Under the pieces are notes generated by a model. It did no database searches and was not told the origin of the DNA. It saw nothing but the letters and a program-made list of their open reading frames with translations. 64,000 nt of DNA, taken from Sporosarcina ureilytica. Its GTDB lineage: Bacteria > Bacillota > Bacilli > Bacillales_A > Planococcaceae. Position 1 is the stretch's first letter. Each line of letters starts with the position of its first letter. Location of the stretch: contig NZ_CP017560.1 in the NCBI RefSeq assembly GCF_001753205.1, positions 3,162,001 to 3,226,000 of the forward strand. Direction: 5' to 3'. The translations under genes and the position numbers were made by a program. Shown piece by piece: positions 26,401 through 34,863 of this stretch.

Positions 26401-27505
26401 CAGCTAAGCTAGTCTTAGAGATGTCTTCACCGTATTGATTTAGTACTTGGTAAGCTGCTGTTGCAGTAGTAGAGACACCAACCTCATTAATTTTATCACT
26501 TAGCACTAAGTTATCTGAAAGGAATTTGATAGAATCAACTTTTTCATTTTCTGCAACGAATGAGCTCGTTAATGGTTTTTCAGTTAATTCAGAAACAGAA
26601 ACTGTATAAGTACCTTCGCTGATTTTTGCATTCAACTCTAAGTAAGCAACAGTTTTAGCTTCATTAAATGTAACACTTGATACTGCAACCGTTGAATTAC
26701 CTTTTTTCACTTCAAATTTAGCTGCTTTTGTATCTACTGCACCGTTAAATTTTACTTCAACAGTTTTAGTATTAATCGCACTTACCGATTCTACTTTAAC
26801 CTCTGTTTCTACTTCGTCTTTTCCATGAATAACATCATAAGAACGATTCAAGAATGAAGCCATTTGTTGACGAGTTACTGATTCTGCTGGACGGAATTTT
26901 CCATCATCAGCTTTTGTAACACCGTGTTTTGCAAGCGTTTCAACATAACCAACATACGTAGCAAATACTGTATCAATGTCAGCAACGTTTGCATCTACAC
27001 CTTTAACATCTTCAAGTTGGAATGCTTCAACTAGAACTTTAGCCATTTGTTGACGTGTAATGTCGTTTCCTGGGATTAGGTTATTGTTGTTACCAGTGAA
27101 TGCCTCTGCATCTCTAACAACTAATGAATATTTATAAAGTTCTTGGTCGCTGTAATTTGCAGGAACGTCTGCAAACGGTTGAACCTTGTTTACTAGGTCT
27201 TTGTCTTCAAGGTACTGATCTAGGGAAACGCCCTCTTGACCTACAAGATATTTACCCAATGCCTTTACAACTTGACCACGAGTCATTGTTGAAAGTGGGT
27301 CAAACTTCCCTTGGTAACCAGTCATTAAGCCGCGCTCAGCTGCTTTAACGATGTTTGGGTAGTGACTGCTTTCCTTATCAACATCTGAAAAATCAATTGT
27401 AGCTTTATCTGCAAATGCTGCAGTTGGTGCTACTGCTGTTGCTACCATAGTAGCTGTAATGGCACCAGTTAGAAACTTGTTCATTTTTGCTTTGTTCTTC
27501 GCCAT
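23498..27505 (-). CDS. S-layer protein with three N-terminal SLH domains
   Basis: A 1335-residue exported surface-array protein. The signal peptide (about 1-32) ends AVAPTAAFA. Three SLH repeats follow (about 33-225), recognised by FSDVDKESSHYPNIVKA, TRGQVVKALGKYL, ITRQQMAKVLVEAF and VTRQQMASFLNRSY. They should bind the secondary wall polymer. The bulk (about 235-1210) consists of Ig-like beta modules with phrases such as VVDQYGNIL and DKYGQTLTV. A VDP tripeptide run (about 1211-1240) leads to a Thr/Ser-rich beta domain ending in APRD. The abundant Thr and Ser would suit O-glycosylation. Start is fixed by AGGAGG nine bases before it, after a strong promoter. Such proteins can cover the whole cell. 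Confidence 0.95.
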   Translation of the reverse strand: MAKNKAKMNKFLTGAITATMVATAVAPTAAFADKATIDFSDVDKESSHYPNIVKAAERGLMTGYQGKFDPLSTMTRGQVVKALGKYLVGQEGVSLDQYLEDKDLVNKVQPFADVPANYSDQELYKYSLVVRDAEAFTGNNNNLIPGNDITRQQMAKVLVEAFQLEDVKGVDANVADIDTVFATYVGYVETLAKHGVTKADDGKFRPAESVTRQQMASFLNRSYDVIHGKDEVETEVKVESVSAINTKTVEVKFNGAVDTKAAKFEVKKGNSTVAVSSVTFNEAKTVAYLELNAKISEGTYTVSVSELTEKPLTSSFVAENEKVDSIKFLSDNLVLSDKINEVGVSTTATAAYQVLNQYGEDISKTSLAGGFDFSTSLGDVALAKTGKGIITIENLVKNNYIPRLGDSVVVTIVDKNSGETASQVLKIVDEAKVAEITFGNVVSSKGNVLSEDNVNDGAYYLPIAAKDQYGFDLTDEAKIAEDLLVIASNPMIAGVKLDGNGDPMIIEIEVDGKETFALVLGFDTLNSGIQMTGTSTISAISKSTGKSASADVVVAEGAKIDTITLGNPEGTPAGNSVVYVPVEATDTEGNLVTKINLYDKLFEAGALTGSVNVSGNVVPGSAEFVEKEGKFYLKFNTQSVADSSLGVVAVTISTGTQKVATKTIQIQPNAKATAIVGLASSVSNVLLANNTEYKDLFNAADFVVEDQYGNILESGYTINAKIETDELNKGYTLYNNGTAVNSVQNQSFASTKTSGNSFEIKAEDHLVGTEWVSPSSAKFIFELLDENGNTLTDKYGQTLTVDPSIEIKFTSVDVADFASYSVKSFNTIYAGADGVSTPATHIGKLNVYGVTAAGKEVLLPYSAFKVKDASNVGTYVSNNQLHIYADAANKVDNNPNTVQPDTIDAGLTVVINHTGEEIAVTGKVSTVAPKAQSIAFLGNDNKPVSYIDDISGTVNLADLLSTDDHNLVTTDQYGKKTVGNNNTVDSIRFTELESTTAKIALNGTANARITGFTKGDEVKATVSIDGVTQSIVVKGKANSVANYAKPTTNAIIADALAAGVQTFDLTDFAGTNVVIDAANDGTINLTGTKSFANLTVTAPNATVAVDAGITVTGTTTIVDVDNNSFINHGSLADVVITDENGARFENNGTVASITVKTSALVVFEGDILEVTIDPSIAEAKIDVPVGTTVIASEGTVVVNSEGNAVETTEPTDPVDPVDPVDPVDPVDPVDPVDPVDPVDPVATTTDTITFTATTTDTASILAATGDSINVQVGGTTADTASITSSDSTTVVITFKEEQTIATSDVITITVTKENGEKETYTVEFIEGKWAIAPRD
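23787..23873. repeat. In-frame 9-bp minisatellite coding for VDP repeats in the S-layer protein
   Basis: About ten tandem units of GGATCTACT (plus strand), with a few ACC/ACA third-codon changes, encode one TDP and nine VDP tripeptides. Unit length is a multiple of three, so copy-number change by slippage would keep the frame. It forms an extended hinge before the last domain. Confidence 0.95.
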
Positions 27506-27591
27506 AGAATAATTTCCTCCTAAAGATTAAGTATCATTTTTATTCCTTTCGATGGACAACTTATGTACACAGAAAGAGAACTATGAATCTC

Positions 27592-27619
27592 ATTATAGAT
27601 TAATATCCAAAAATGTCAA
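27592..27619 (-). promoter_or_regulatory. Strong sigma-A promoter of the S-layer gene
   Basis: TTGACA (27614-27619) and TATAAT (27592-27597) are both perfect consensus boxes on the minus strand, with a 16-base spacer. The predicted start of transcription leaves an untranslated leader of about 80 bases ending in AGGAGG. This fits the high expression expected of an S-layer protein. Confidence 0.88.
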
Positions 27620-27807
27620 ATGATTTCTGCGTAGTTAAGATTTGGTAACAAACCCACTATTGACCTCGTAATCTATCAGACATTTCAACATAGCTACAAA
27701 AGGAATAGACTTCAATATAGCCATAAAAATTCGATAAGTCAAATAAGTATATTAATATGGTGTGGCCAACCATTCATCCTCTCTATCAATTTAATTCTCT
27801 ACAAAAA

Positions 27808-27844
27808 TAAAAATCCGCAACCTCAAACATGAGGTTGCGGATTT
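27808..27844 (-). terminator. Terminator of the second glycan operon
   Basis: The arms AATCCGCAACCTCA and TGAGGTTGCGGATT pair perfectly over 14 bp with a four-base loop (27812-27843). On the minus strand the tail is TTTTATTTTTG. It lies about 95 bases after the Wzy-like gene and separates it from the S-layer promoter. Confidence 0.9.
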
Positions 27845-27936
27845 CTGGCTGAAGCACTCGCGCTTTATAATATATATATTAGCTTCGAGTAAATTATTCT
27901 ATGCGATTACATCGTAACATGGAAAATATTACATTG

Positions 27937-29217
27937 TCAATTCGTGGCATTAGGCTTCACGTTATTAATCGAAGCAGTCAAGATGACAAAACCAATCATT
28001 AGGATAAAGATTAAGTCTAGTAATCCCGTATGCATTGAGACTGTAAAAATTGTCATCACAAATGCAAATGCTACTGATTGATAGGAGCGGATACTCGCAC
28101 GTTTTACTTGATTATATAGAAGAGAAATAATTACACCGTATAAAAGGAAGCCAAAAATGACGAGTAAATAGCCGCCATCTAAGAACAATTGACCAATATA
28201 AGTTGGTGTTGTTGTTCTCGTTGGTCTTGTAATATACTTTCCTTCTTCAACGCTAAGTGAGTTTACCACTTCTGTTACTTTCATACGTGGGGAAACTTGT
28301 TCACCTGGCAGTAATGTTTCATAAATGCCTCGGTGCATTTGACCATTCAAATAGCCTTCTTCTTTTGTATATTCGATGATTTTACTAAGGACGATATGTC
28401 CTGTGACACTTTCACCGTTTATGGCACGTACCCATTTCGGTACCGAGTTAACTTTTTGTTCAACGGTCATTAAGTTTTCGGTTTGTTCTACTGATAATTC
28501 TACGTCGGGTTGTTCTCTTGAGTTAAATTCATCTGTGACGTCTTCCGTGACGACACGGAAAAATCCGAACAAGGAGAAAAAGACACCGACAACGAAGAGT
28601 GCACTTAAAAACCATGTCAGTTTAATACGCTTTACAACGTAATGGAAAATAACAAATCCGGTAAATAGCATAATAATGATTGGTGTACGGTAGCCCATTA
28701 AGAGGAATAAAACCATAACAACCCCGTATACGCCGCCGTACATAAGCAGTTTCCACTTCGTTAAATTTTTATCCCGAATGATTTGAAGGGACAGTAGAAG
28801 AATCAGAGCAAACCATAAGAGCTGGCTCAAAAAGTTTAATTTCGGATCTAGATTACGACGAACCGACTCGTCAGTAATCCCGACATCTCCAGTGGTCATC
28901 ATTGTAATATATGCAATGAGCCCGACTAAACCTAGTAACCAAATGGAATGGATTGTGTACCCTCTTAGAAATGACAGTCCGAATGTCGGGAATGTCCATC
29001 CTTTTTTATCTACGATATAGACACCAACATAATAACTAATAAAACTAATAATCACTGCTGGCCATATGGATGTATTTACGTGAAATAGTTCGAATCTATG
29101 AAAGTCGAATAAACTTGTAAAAAAATAAATGAACAAGATAAACGGCAAAAAGAAATAAGGCGAAAACGTATCAATTTTGTTAATTTTATCGATGCGCTGT
29201 TTAAGTGTGTTTTTCAT
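27937..29217 (-). CDS. Wzy-like oligosaccharide repeat polymerase
   Basis: A 426-residue membrane protein with about ten hydrophobic segments and one large outside loop (about 225-345). The loop holds EYTKEEGYLNGQMHRGIYET and TRTTTPTYIGQLFLDGGYLL. The T-P-x-x-I-G-x-L-F-x-D-x-G pattern near the C-terminal TM pair is seen in O-antigen and exopolysaccharide polymerases of the oligo-repeat type. It is not related in sequence to the two O-antigen-ligase-type proteins in the other operon. Last gene of the operon, followed by a clear terminator. Likely it polymerises the polymer built by the TagA- and WecC-like enzymes. Confidence 0.8.
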   Translation of the reverse strand: MKNTLKQRIDKINKIDTFSPYFFLPFILFIYFFTSLFDFHRFELFHVNTSIWPAVIISFISYYVGVYIVDKKGWTFPTFGLSFLRGYTIHSIWLLGLVGLIAYITMMTTGDVGITDESVRRNLDPKLNFLSQLLWFALILLLSLQIIRDKNLTKWKLLMYGGVYGVVMVLFLLMGYRTPIIIMLFTGFVIFHYVVKRIKLTWFLSALFVVGVFFSLFGFFRVVTEDVTDEFNSREQPDVELSVEQTENLMTVEQKVNSVPKWVRAINGESVTGHIVLSKIIEYTKEEGYLNGQMHRGIYETLLPGEQVSPRMKVTEVVNSLSVEEGKYITRPTRTTTPTYIGQLFLDGGYLLVIFGFLLYGVIISLLYNQVKRASIRSYQSVAFAFVMTIFTVSMHTGLLDLIFILMIGFVILTASINNVKPNATN

Positions 29218-29230
29218 AATCGTTATACCA

Positions 29231-30766
29231 TCATTGGATAGATGATGAATTTCCTCCTTTAGATAAGATTGTCTTCACGAATTCGTTTCTAAATAGCATG
29301 AGGACGATAAAGTAAACGAAGACTCCAGGGAGCGCAATCGTTAAAATATGCAATAGCGGTGGAAGTTCTGCGATATCTGTATACGTATCTGCAATACTCA
29401 AGCCGATTGTCATAATGACTGTGGCGATCATGACTTGAATTGTATTTTTGACTAAATAGATCTTGTCGAGGCCGCCAATTAACTTCCATAACGTTGTAAA
29501 CGTAATTGCTGAATATAGGAACGCGACGATGGATGCAGACAATGCAATCCCTTCTGCTCCGTAAAAGATTGAAAAAATCCAGTTTGAAATTACGTTGAGG
29601 AAGATAGAGATGATCCCAATCCGCATCATATAATGACCTTTTTCAAGCGTGTAAAAACCTTTTGCTATAATTGCTTGAATAGAATAGAAGAAAGTCGAGC
29701 CGATATATAATACCGCAAATGATGATGTCATGGCGGTTGCACTCGCTGTGAATGCCCCGCGCTCATAGACGAGCGTGACAAGTTCATTCATCAACACCCA
29801 CATCCCTGCTAGTGCAGGGGTTAGGAAAACGAGCAAATATAAAAGTCCTTTTTCAATTCCTTTTCGAAAATCTAGCATATTATTATCAGCTTTTGCTTTC
29901 GCAATAATTGGAAAGACAATTGTTGCGATGGTCACAGCGAAAATGGCTTGCGGAATATTAATTAATCTAAATGCATAGTTTAAGTTCGCAACGACGCCTT
30001 CCCCACCGAGTCGGGCTGCGAAAAAAGTGTTGACGAGCAAGTTAATCTGGCCCACCGCAATCGTCAAACCAACCGGCCAAAAGATGCCGTAAAACTCTTT
30101 AATCTCAGGCAAGTCCATTTTCTGTTTCCAGTTTATGAACTTTTTCGGCGTTCGGTAAACGACTTTAATGAGGAAACTAATAATGGTTCCGACAAAGTAG
30201 CCGATTGGAACAGCGAGTATTCCCCATTTAGAATGGAACACTAAAGCAAAAACAATCGTCGATAAAACGACACTTGTTTGAGAGAACACAGAAAAGGAAA
30301 ATTTGCGGTGTGCATCAAAATAACCTTCGTACACCGCATTAATTCCCACAAAAAAAAGTGAAGCGAAGTAAATGACAACCGTCCATACCGCAACTTGCAT
30401 GCCATCCGAATATTGAATGAAATCCGAGTTCGGATAAATGATGCGGATTAACGGGGATGCTAGTAACATGCCCACAGCACCAACGGCAAGTGAGATGAGC
30501 GCTGTACCTTTAATGATATTCGTTAAATGCGCTTCCCCTTTGCCGAGCGCATCATATTTATAATAACTTGGTAAAAATGCATCTTTCATTCCTGTTAATA
30601 GAAAGAGTATGAGTGCATTTGGAATTGTCATTGCTGCAATATAAGCATCCGCATGGTAGGAATCTCCGAACATGCCTGCAATGACAAGATCGCGAATCAT
30701 ACTCGAAAACTTCAATACGAAAGTAGAGAGTAAAAAAATGACGGATGCAATTTTAAATTTATTCAT
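29231..30766 (-). CDS. MurJ/MviN-family lipid flippase
   Basis: 511 residues with about 14 TM segments and family features: SSMIRDLVIAGMFGDSYHADAY at the N-terminus, FLLTGMKDAFLPSYYKY, VNTFFAARLGGEGVVANLNYA and GIALSASIVAF late. MurJ proteins flip lipid II. Because it sits in a glycan operon between a TagA-like transferase and a polymerase, it more likely flips a lipid-linked oligosaccharide. It overlaps the TagA-like gene by eight bases. It is unlike the Wzx at 14627, so this locus has two different flippases. Confidence 0.88.
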   Translation of the reverse strand: MNKFKIASVIFLLSTFVLKFSSMIRDLVIAGMFGDSYHADAYIAAMTIPNALILFLLTGMKDAFLPSYYKYDALGKGEAHLTNIIKGTALISLAVGAVGMLLASPLIRIIYPNSDFIQYSDGMQVAVWTVVIYFASLFFVGINAVYEGYFDAHRKFSFSVFSQTSVVLSTIVFALVFHSKWGILAVPIGYFVGTIISFLIKVVYRTPKKFINWKQKMDLPEIKEFYGIFWPVGLTIAVGQINLLVNTFFAARLGGEGVVANLNYAFRLINIPQAIFAVTIATIVFPIIAKAKADNNMLDFRKGIEKGLLYLLVFLTPALAGMWVLMNELVTLVYERGAFTASATAMTSSFAVLYIGSTFFYSIQAIIAKGFYTLEKGHYMMRIGIISIFLNVISNWIFSIFYGAEGIALSASIVAFLYSAITFTTLWKLIGGLDKIYLVKNTIQVMIATVIMTIGLSIADTYTDIAELPPLLHILTIALPGVFVYFIVLMLFRNEFVKTILSKGGNSSSIQ

Positions 30767-31496
30767 AGGAAGACCCGCCTGAGTTCTTCCGGTCCGTTAA
30801 AATTGCTAAAAGAAACTTCGGCAACTCCAATTGGCGTTTCCATCTAGAAGGTTCTTTCAACAATCGATAAAACCATTCCAAGCCTAGTCTTCGAAATGCC
30901 ACGGGTGCCCGTTCAATATTTCCGGAAAACACGTCAAATGAACCGCCGACGCCTTGAAATACTGAGACATTGAGCTTGTCCATATTTCGAATAATAAAGT
31001 TCTCTTGCGTTGGACTTCCAAGTGCCACGAACAATATTTTTGCTCCTGAGTTGTTAATCGTTGTGATGATTTCCTCTTCGTCTTTTACGTAGCCATCAAG
31101 TGTACCCGCTACTTGGAGATTCGGAAATTGTGCTTGCAAGTTATGCGCAGCTTTTGCTGCAACACCTGGTTTCGCGCCGTAGAGAAACACGGGTACACTT
31201 TGGATGCCCGCTTCCTTACAAAGTAATTCCATCATATCTACACCTGTTATGCGCGCTCTAATATTGCCGCCGCGTAAACGCGATGCAAGAAGGACGCCGA
31301 TTCCGTCCGGGATGCCTATCGTTGCCTTATTTAAAATCTCCCGTAGTTCAGGGTCTTTTCTTGATTTCATTAATTTTTCAGGATTGATGGCGACGATGAA
31401 CGATTTCTCGTCGTTTTGGTGGCGCGAGAAAATACGTCTGATTGTGTCATCAGACGATTCTGTTGTTACATCTACGCCAAACATTCGTTCATACAT
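30759..31496 (-). CDS. WecG/TagA/CpsF-family glycosyltransferase
   Basis: A GT26 enzyme of 245 residues from the ATG at 31496. It carries VAINPEKLMKSRKDPELREIL, IPDGIGVLLASRLRGG, ARITGVDMMELLCKEA, LFVALGSPTQENFI and VGGSFDVFSG, all in family order. The family transfers ManNAc or ManNAcA from a UDP-sugar onto a lipid-linked GlcNAc. With the WecC-like dehydrogenase immediately upstream, UDP-ManNAcA is a sensible donor. I prefer this start because AAGGTG sits six bases before it; a GTG three codons earlier lies inside that site. It overlaps the MurJ-like gene. Confidence 0.92.
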   Translation of the reverse strand: MYERMFGVDVTTESSDDTIRRIFSRHQNDEKSFIVAINPEKLMKSRKDPELREILNKATIGIPDGIGVLLASRLRGGNIRARITGVDMMELLCKEAGIQSVPVFLYGAKPGVAAKAAHNLQAQFPNLQVAGTLDGYVKDEEEIITTINNSGAKILFVALGSPTQENFIIRNMDKLNVSVFQGVGGSFDVFSGNIERAPVAFRRLGLEWFYRLLKEPSRWKRQLELPKFLLAILTDRKNSGGSSYE

Positions 31497-31562
31497 ATGA
31501 ATCACCTTATCGTTCTAATCGATTGCTCGATTTTTATTATCAGTAAGGGGGCTTGCCCTTGA

Positions 31563-32828
31563 TTACTTCTTGCTGTTCCCAAGAAGATAATGTTCAAATC
31601 CTGCAGCTGTCCAGTCTGTTTCCGTCAGGATGTTTTTCGTGTCAAAAATTACTTTATTCGCAACGAGTGAACCAACCTTTTCAGGTGCTAGTTGCTTAAA
31701 TTGTGTGTGGTCCGTAACAATTACAACAATATTTGCACCTTCTACCGCTTCTTCAAGCGTAAGCTTTTGTGTCGGGTGCTCAATTTCTTTAATGTAAGGA
31801 TCAAATGATGCAACTGTTAAGCCTAGTTTTTCCATTTCGTCGATAACTGTTAGCGAAGGACTGGTGCGCATATCATCAATATCACCTTTGAATGAAAGGC
31901 CAAGTAAAGCAACTTTCGTGCCGTTTCCAATTATTTCTTTCGTTCTGTTCGCGACATATGCTGGCATCCCATCATTCGTATCACGTGAAAGTTTCACGAT
32001 TTCGGAAAGTTCAGGTGCAAGTTCAACGATAAACCACGGATCGACCGCGATACAATGTCCCCCAACACCTGGACCTGGTTGATGAATATTGACACGTGGA
32101 TGGAAATTGGCAAATCTAATTGCTTCCCAAATATTTACGTCTAATGTTTCGCCGATTTTTGCTAGTTCATTGGCAAACGCAATATTCACATCACGGTACG
32201 TATTTTCCATTACTTTCACAAGTTCTGCAGTCGTTGCATCAGTCGTATGGATTGTACCTTCCACGAATACTTCATATAACTCTTTCGTCATTTGGGCTGA
32301 TTTTTCATCAATCCCGCCGATAATTCGGTCATTATTCGCTAACTCTTTCAAGATAGCGCCTGGAATCACGCGTTCTGGAGAGTGTGCAACGAATAACTCT
32401 TCCCCTAATACTAAGTTTGATTTCCGCAGTTCCGGCAGCATAACATTCTCCACTGTTTTCGGGGGTACAGTAGATTCTAACACTACGAGTGCACCCTTCT
32501 TTAAGTAAGGCACAACGGAAGCCGTCGCCTCGCGAACTATCTCAAGATTTGCCGTTTTATCCGGGTTAATTGGCGATGGGACTGCGATCATATAGACATC
32601 CGCTTCAACGGGTGTTGTGGAAGCTGTAAAATTCCCTTGATCGATTGCATGTTCTAGACGTTCTTGGAGACCTGTTTCTTCTATATGAACTTGTTTATTT
32701 TGAATCATTTCAATTGCTTTTTCATTAACGTCAACGCCATGGACACGCACACCATGATTTGCAAACATAATTGCAGTAGGTAATCCAATATAGCCTAGTC
32801 CAATGACACATACTTTTTTATTCATCAT
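31563..32828 (-). CDS. wecC: UDP-N-acetyl-D-mannosamine dehydrogenase (WecC-like)
   Basis: A 421-residue UDP-sugar 6-dehydrogenase. KVCVIGLGYIGLPTAIMFAN is the NAD loop, VLESTVPPKTVENV and HSPERVIPG follow, and PGPGVGGHCIAVDPWFIVEL bears the catalytic Cys. VIPGAILKEL and NDRIIGG are typical of WecC, making UDP-ManNAcA. It differs from the WbpA-like enzyme at 15905. No WecB-type UDP-GlcNAc 2-epimerase is in this operon, so the substrate must come from the epimerase at 7012 or from elsewhere in the genome. First gene of the operon. Confidence 0.9.
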   Translation of the reverse strand: MMNKKVCVIGLGYIGLPTAIMFANHGVRVHGVDVNEKAIEMIQNKQVHIEETGLQERLEHAIDQGNFTASTTPVEADVYMIAVPSPINPDKTANLEIVREATASVVPYLKKGALVVLESTVPPKTVENVMLPELRKSNLVLGEELFVAHSPERVIPGAILKELANNDRIIGGIDEKSAQMTKELYEVFVEGTIHTTDATTAELVKVMENTYRDVNIAFANELAKIGETLDVNIWEAIRFANFHPRVNIHQPGPGVGGHCIAVDPWFIVELAPELSEIVKLSRDTNDGMPAYVANRTKEIIGNGTKVALLGLSFKGDIDDMRTSPSLTVIDEMEKLGLTVASFDPYIKEIEHPTQKLTLEEAVEGANIVVIVTDHTQFKQLAPEKVGSLVANKVIFDTKNILTETDWTAAGFEHYLLGNSKK

Positions 32829-32876
32829 AAGCGTCCTTTCATGTAACTCCTAAATTTTACTTAAATTCATCTTTTG

Positions 32877-32885
32877 ATTATAACA
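32877..32885 (-). promoter_or_regulatory. Candidate extended -10 promoter of the wecC operon
   Basis: TATAAT (32877-32882) on the minus strand is preceded directly by TGT, an extended -10. No good -35 box is visible at 16-18 bases. It lies about 50 bases upstream of the start. The rest of 32829-33229 shows nothing beyond this and the terminator. Confidence 0.45.
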
Positions 32886-33176
32886 TAAGTTATTGGTTCA
32901 GTTCTATTTCTGATATGATTTTTTTGTGAATGGAATGAACCGCATTTCAATACGATTTTCCATCCTATTAAATGTAGACGTTTAAAGCCATCGTAAGTTT
33001 CTTTTCTAATGAAAGTTTTTGATTATTACTAGTATAGACTATCCTGTTGATATACCGTAACGCTATGTGTTTTTCACTTTCTGAACATTAGTGACACTAT
33101 GTAGGGGTTATTTCATAGTAGAGAAGTATCGATGGATGGAAGTGATTAAGTTAACAACTAGAAATTAAATAATTTT

Positions 33177-33222
33177 TAAAAGGCAGCAACATTGTTCAGT
33201 CAATGTTACTGCCTTTTTGTTT
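33177..33222. terminator. Bidirectional-looking terminator after the aminotransferase gene
   Basis: The arms AAAGGCAGCAACATTG and CAATGTTACTGCCTTT pair with one mismatch around TTCAGT. T-runs follow on both strands (TTTTTGTTTG on plus, TTTTAAAAATT on minus). It lies seven bases after the minus-strand gene stop at 33230. Confidence 0.8.
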
Positions 33223-33229
33223 GTTGAAT

Positions 33230-34426
33230 CTATATAAGTGGTGGATCCGGGACCATATGCCTTTCATTCTCCCGCCAATTCGTGATCCACTTTTCCAACC
33301 GGTCCATCGCCAGTTCAAGTTGTTCAATACTATTTGCGAACGAAATACGAATATACCCTTCACCAATTGGTGTGAAGGCGCTGCCTGGAACGACACCTAC
33401 ATCAGCTTCTTCGAGTACTTTTAGCGTGAATTGTTCGGACGTCATATTGAACTCTTTAATAGAAGGAAAAATATAAAATGCACCGTTCGGTTTGATGGTT
33501 GGCAATCCCATTTTGGTGAGGCGATGATGGACGAGATTTCGACGTTGGATATATTGTTTGTTCATTTCCTTTGGGACTTCGGTACATTCAGTAAGTGCAC
33601 AAATGGCTCCGTGCTGTGCGGGTTGATTGGCACAAAGGGTGTTGTGGGCATGTGCTTTAAGAACATGTGTCGCCCACTTTTCAGCGGCAAATATAAATCC
33701 GAGTCGCCAACCGGTCATCGCATGAGATTTGGAAAGACCATGGATGAGAAAAAGTTTGTCTCTTAGTTCGGGATATTGGGCGAATGAACGATGTGTACCT
33801 TCGAATGTATTCTCACTGTATATTTCGTCTGAAACGATGAAGATGTCATGTTTCGAGAGCACTTTGACGAGTGCATCCATCGTGTCGTTTGGGATAACAG
33901 CACCGGTTGGATTGGATGGATTATTGAAAACGACGGCTTTCGTTTTCGGTGTGATCAGTGCATCAAGTTTTTGGGGGTCGGGAATGAAGTTCGTTTTTGT
34001 CGTATCTAAATGGACGGCCGTTGCACCAGTTAATTTAATAAGTGCATCATAGCCTGTGTAAATCGGTGATGGGATTATGATCTCGTCACCTTCTTCGAGG
34101 ATCGTACGAAACGTCGCGTCCATTGCGCCGCTCGCCCCCGCCGTCACGATTATTTCAGTTTGAGGATTGTAAGTGAAGCCGTATTTCATTTTGAAGAAAT
34201 TGCTGGCAGCCACGCGAAGCTCTAGTAGTCCAGCGTTTGTTGTATAACTGGTGTGATTTTTTTGGATGGCATGAATTGCCGCTTCTTTAATTTTCGTTGG
34301 TGTTGGAAAATCTGGTTGCCCCACCGTTAAATTTATCGCGTTTGGATAATGATCAAGTAAATTTGAGATTTTACGGATTCCAGATAATTCAATTGCTTCC
34401 ATGCGGGGATTAATTGAAAATGTCAC
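33230..34426 (-). CDS. patA: Class I aminotransferase, PatA / N-acetyl-LL-diaminopimelate aminotransferase type
   Basis: A fold-type I PLP aminotransferase of 398 residues. INLTVGQPDFPTP opens the family, TAGASGAMDATFRTIL lies at the phosphate site, VVFNNPSNPTGAVI carries the Asn-Pro-x-Gly motif, IVSDEIYSENTF the Asp-x-x-Tyr, and IHGLSKSHAMTGWRLGF the PLP lysine (SLSK-type). In Bacillus the closest kind is PatA, which acts in lysine biosynthesis on N-acetyl-LL-DAP. Class I specificity is hard to read, so an aromatic or aspartate-type role is possible. Monocistronic; a 21-bp repeat array starts about 110 bases upstream. Confidence 0.85.
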   Translation of the reverse strand: MTFSINPRMEAIELSGIRKISNLLDHYPNAINLTVGQPDFPTPTKIKEAAIHAIQKNHTSYTTNAGLLELRVAASNFFKMKYGFTYNPQTEIIVTAGASGAMDATFRTILEEGDEIIIPSPIYTGYDALIKLTGATAVHLDTTKTNFIPDPQKLDALITPKTKAVVFNNPSNPTGAVIPNDTMDALVKVLSKHDIFIVSDEIYSENTFEGTHRSFAQYPELRDKLFLIHGLSKSHAMTGWRLGFIFAAEKWATHVLKAHAHNTLCANQPAQHGAICALTECTEVPKEMNKQYIQRRNLVHHRLTKMGLPTIKPNGAFYIFPSIKEFNMTSEQFTLKVLEEADVGVVPGSAFTPIGEGYIRISFANSIEQLELAMDRLEKWITNWRENERHMVPDPPLI

Positions 34427-34539
34427 GTCAAACTCCTCCCATTTGGTTGATGGTAAGACTAGTTCGTTTATTCTAGTCTATTGAATGCAATGTATGATTA
34501 GTCGTGCGTGTTGGTGTTTTATTTTTTGTGGGGTTGGGG

Positions 34540-34693
34540 GCGAAGTTCGGGTGACTGGGAGAGGAATTCGGTAGGGCTAGCGCGGATTTCGAGGGAGCGA
34601 GAGCGGAATTCGAGAGCGGGCGAGGAGTTCCAGCAACCGGGAGAGGAATCCGATGGGACGGGGGCGGAATTCCAGCGACAAGGAGTGGAAACC
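34540..34693 (+). repeat. Degenerate 21-bp tandem repeat array 1 (about seven units)
   Basis: Units begin G(A/C)GGAATTC and are 21 bases long: starts at 34540, 34561, 34582, 34603, 34622, 34643, 34664, then a partial at 34685. The fourth is 19 bases. Sequence between the cores varies freely. The array lies between the divergent patA and Ca2+ ATPase genes. The open frame at 34508-34738 merely reads through it: the 19-base unit shifts the reading (RNS-type heptads become EFQ-type), so protein coding is unlikely. The same repeat in reverse orientation is at 44385-44549. Confidence 0.85.
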
Positions 34694-34863
34694 AATTTCA
34701 AAAAATTAATTCCACCAAATAATCCTTCTCCTACTTAACGCCGCCCCCATAATCCCCACCACCAACAATCATAGCTAAACACCATTTTCCCTAGCATATA
34801 ATGCACCGATAAAAACTCGCACACTGACTAGTATCCCGAAAATTCTATGGTATAGTTTCAGTA

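Noticed and set aside
34508..34738. 76-codon Arg/Glu-rich frame over repeat array 1
   Set aside because: Its heptad pattern changes frame at the 19-base unit, as expected of a noncoding repeat.
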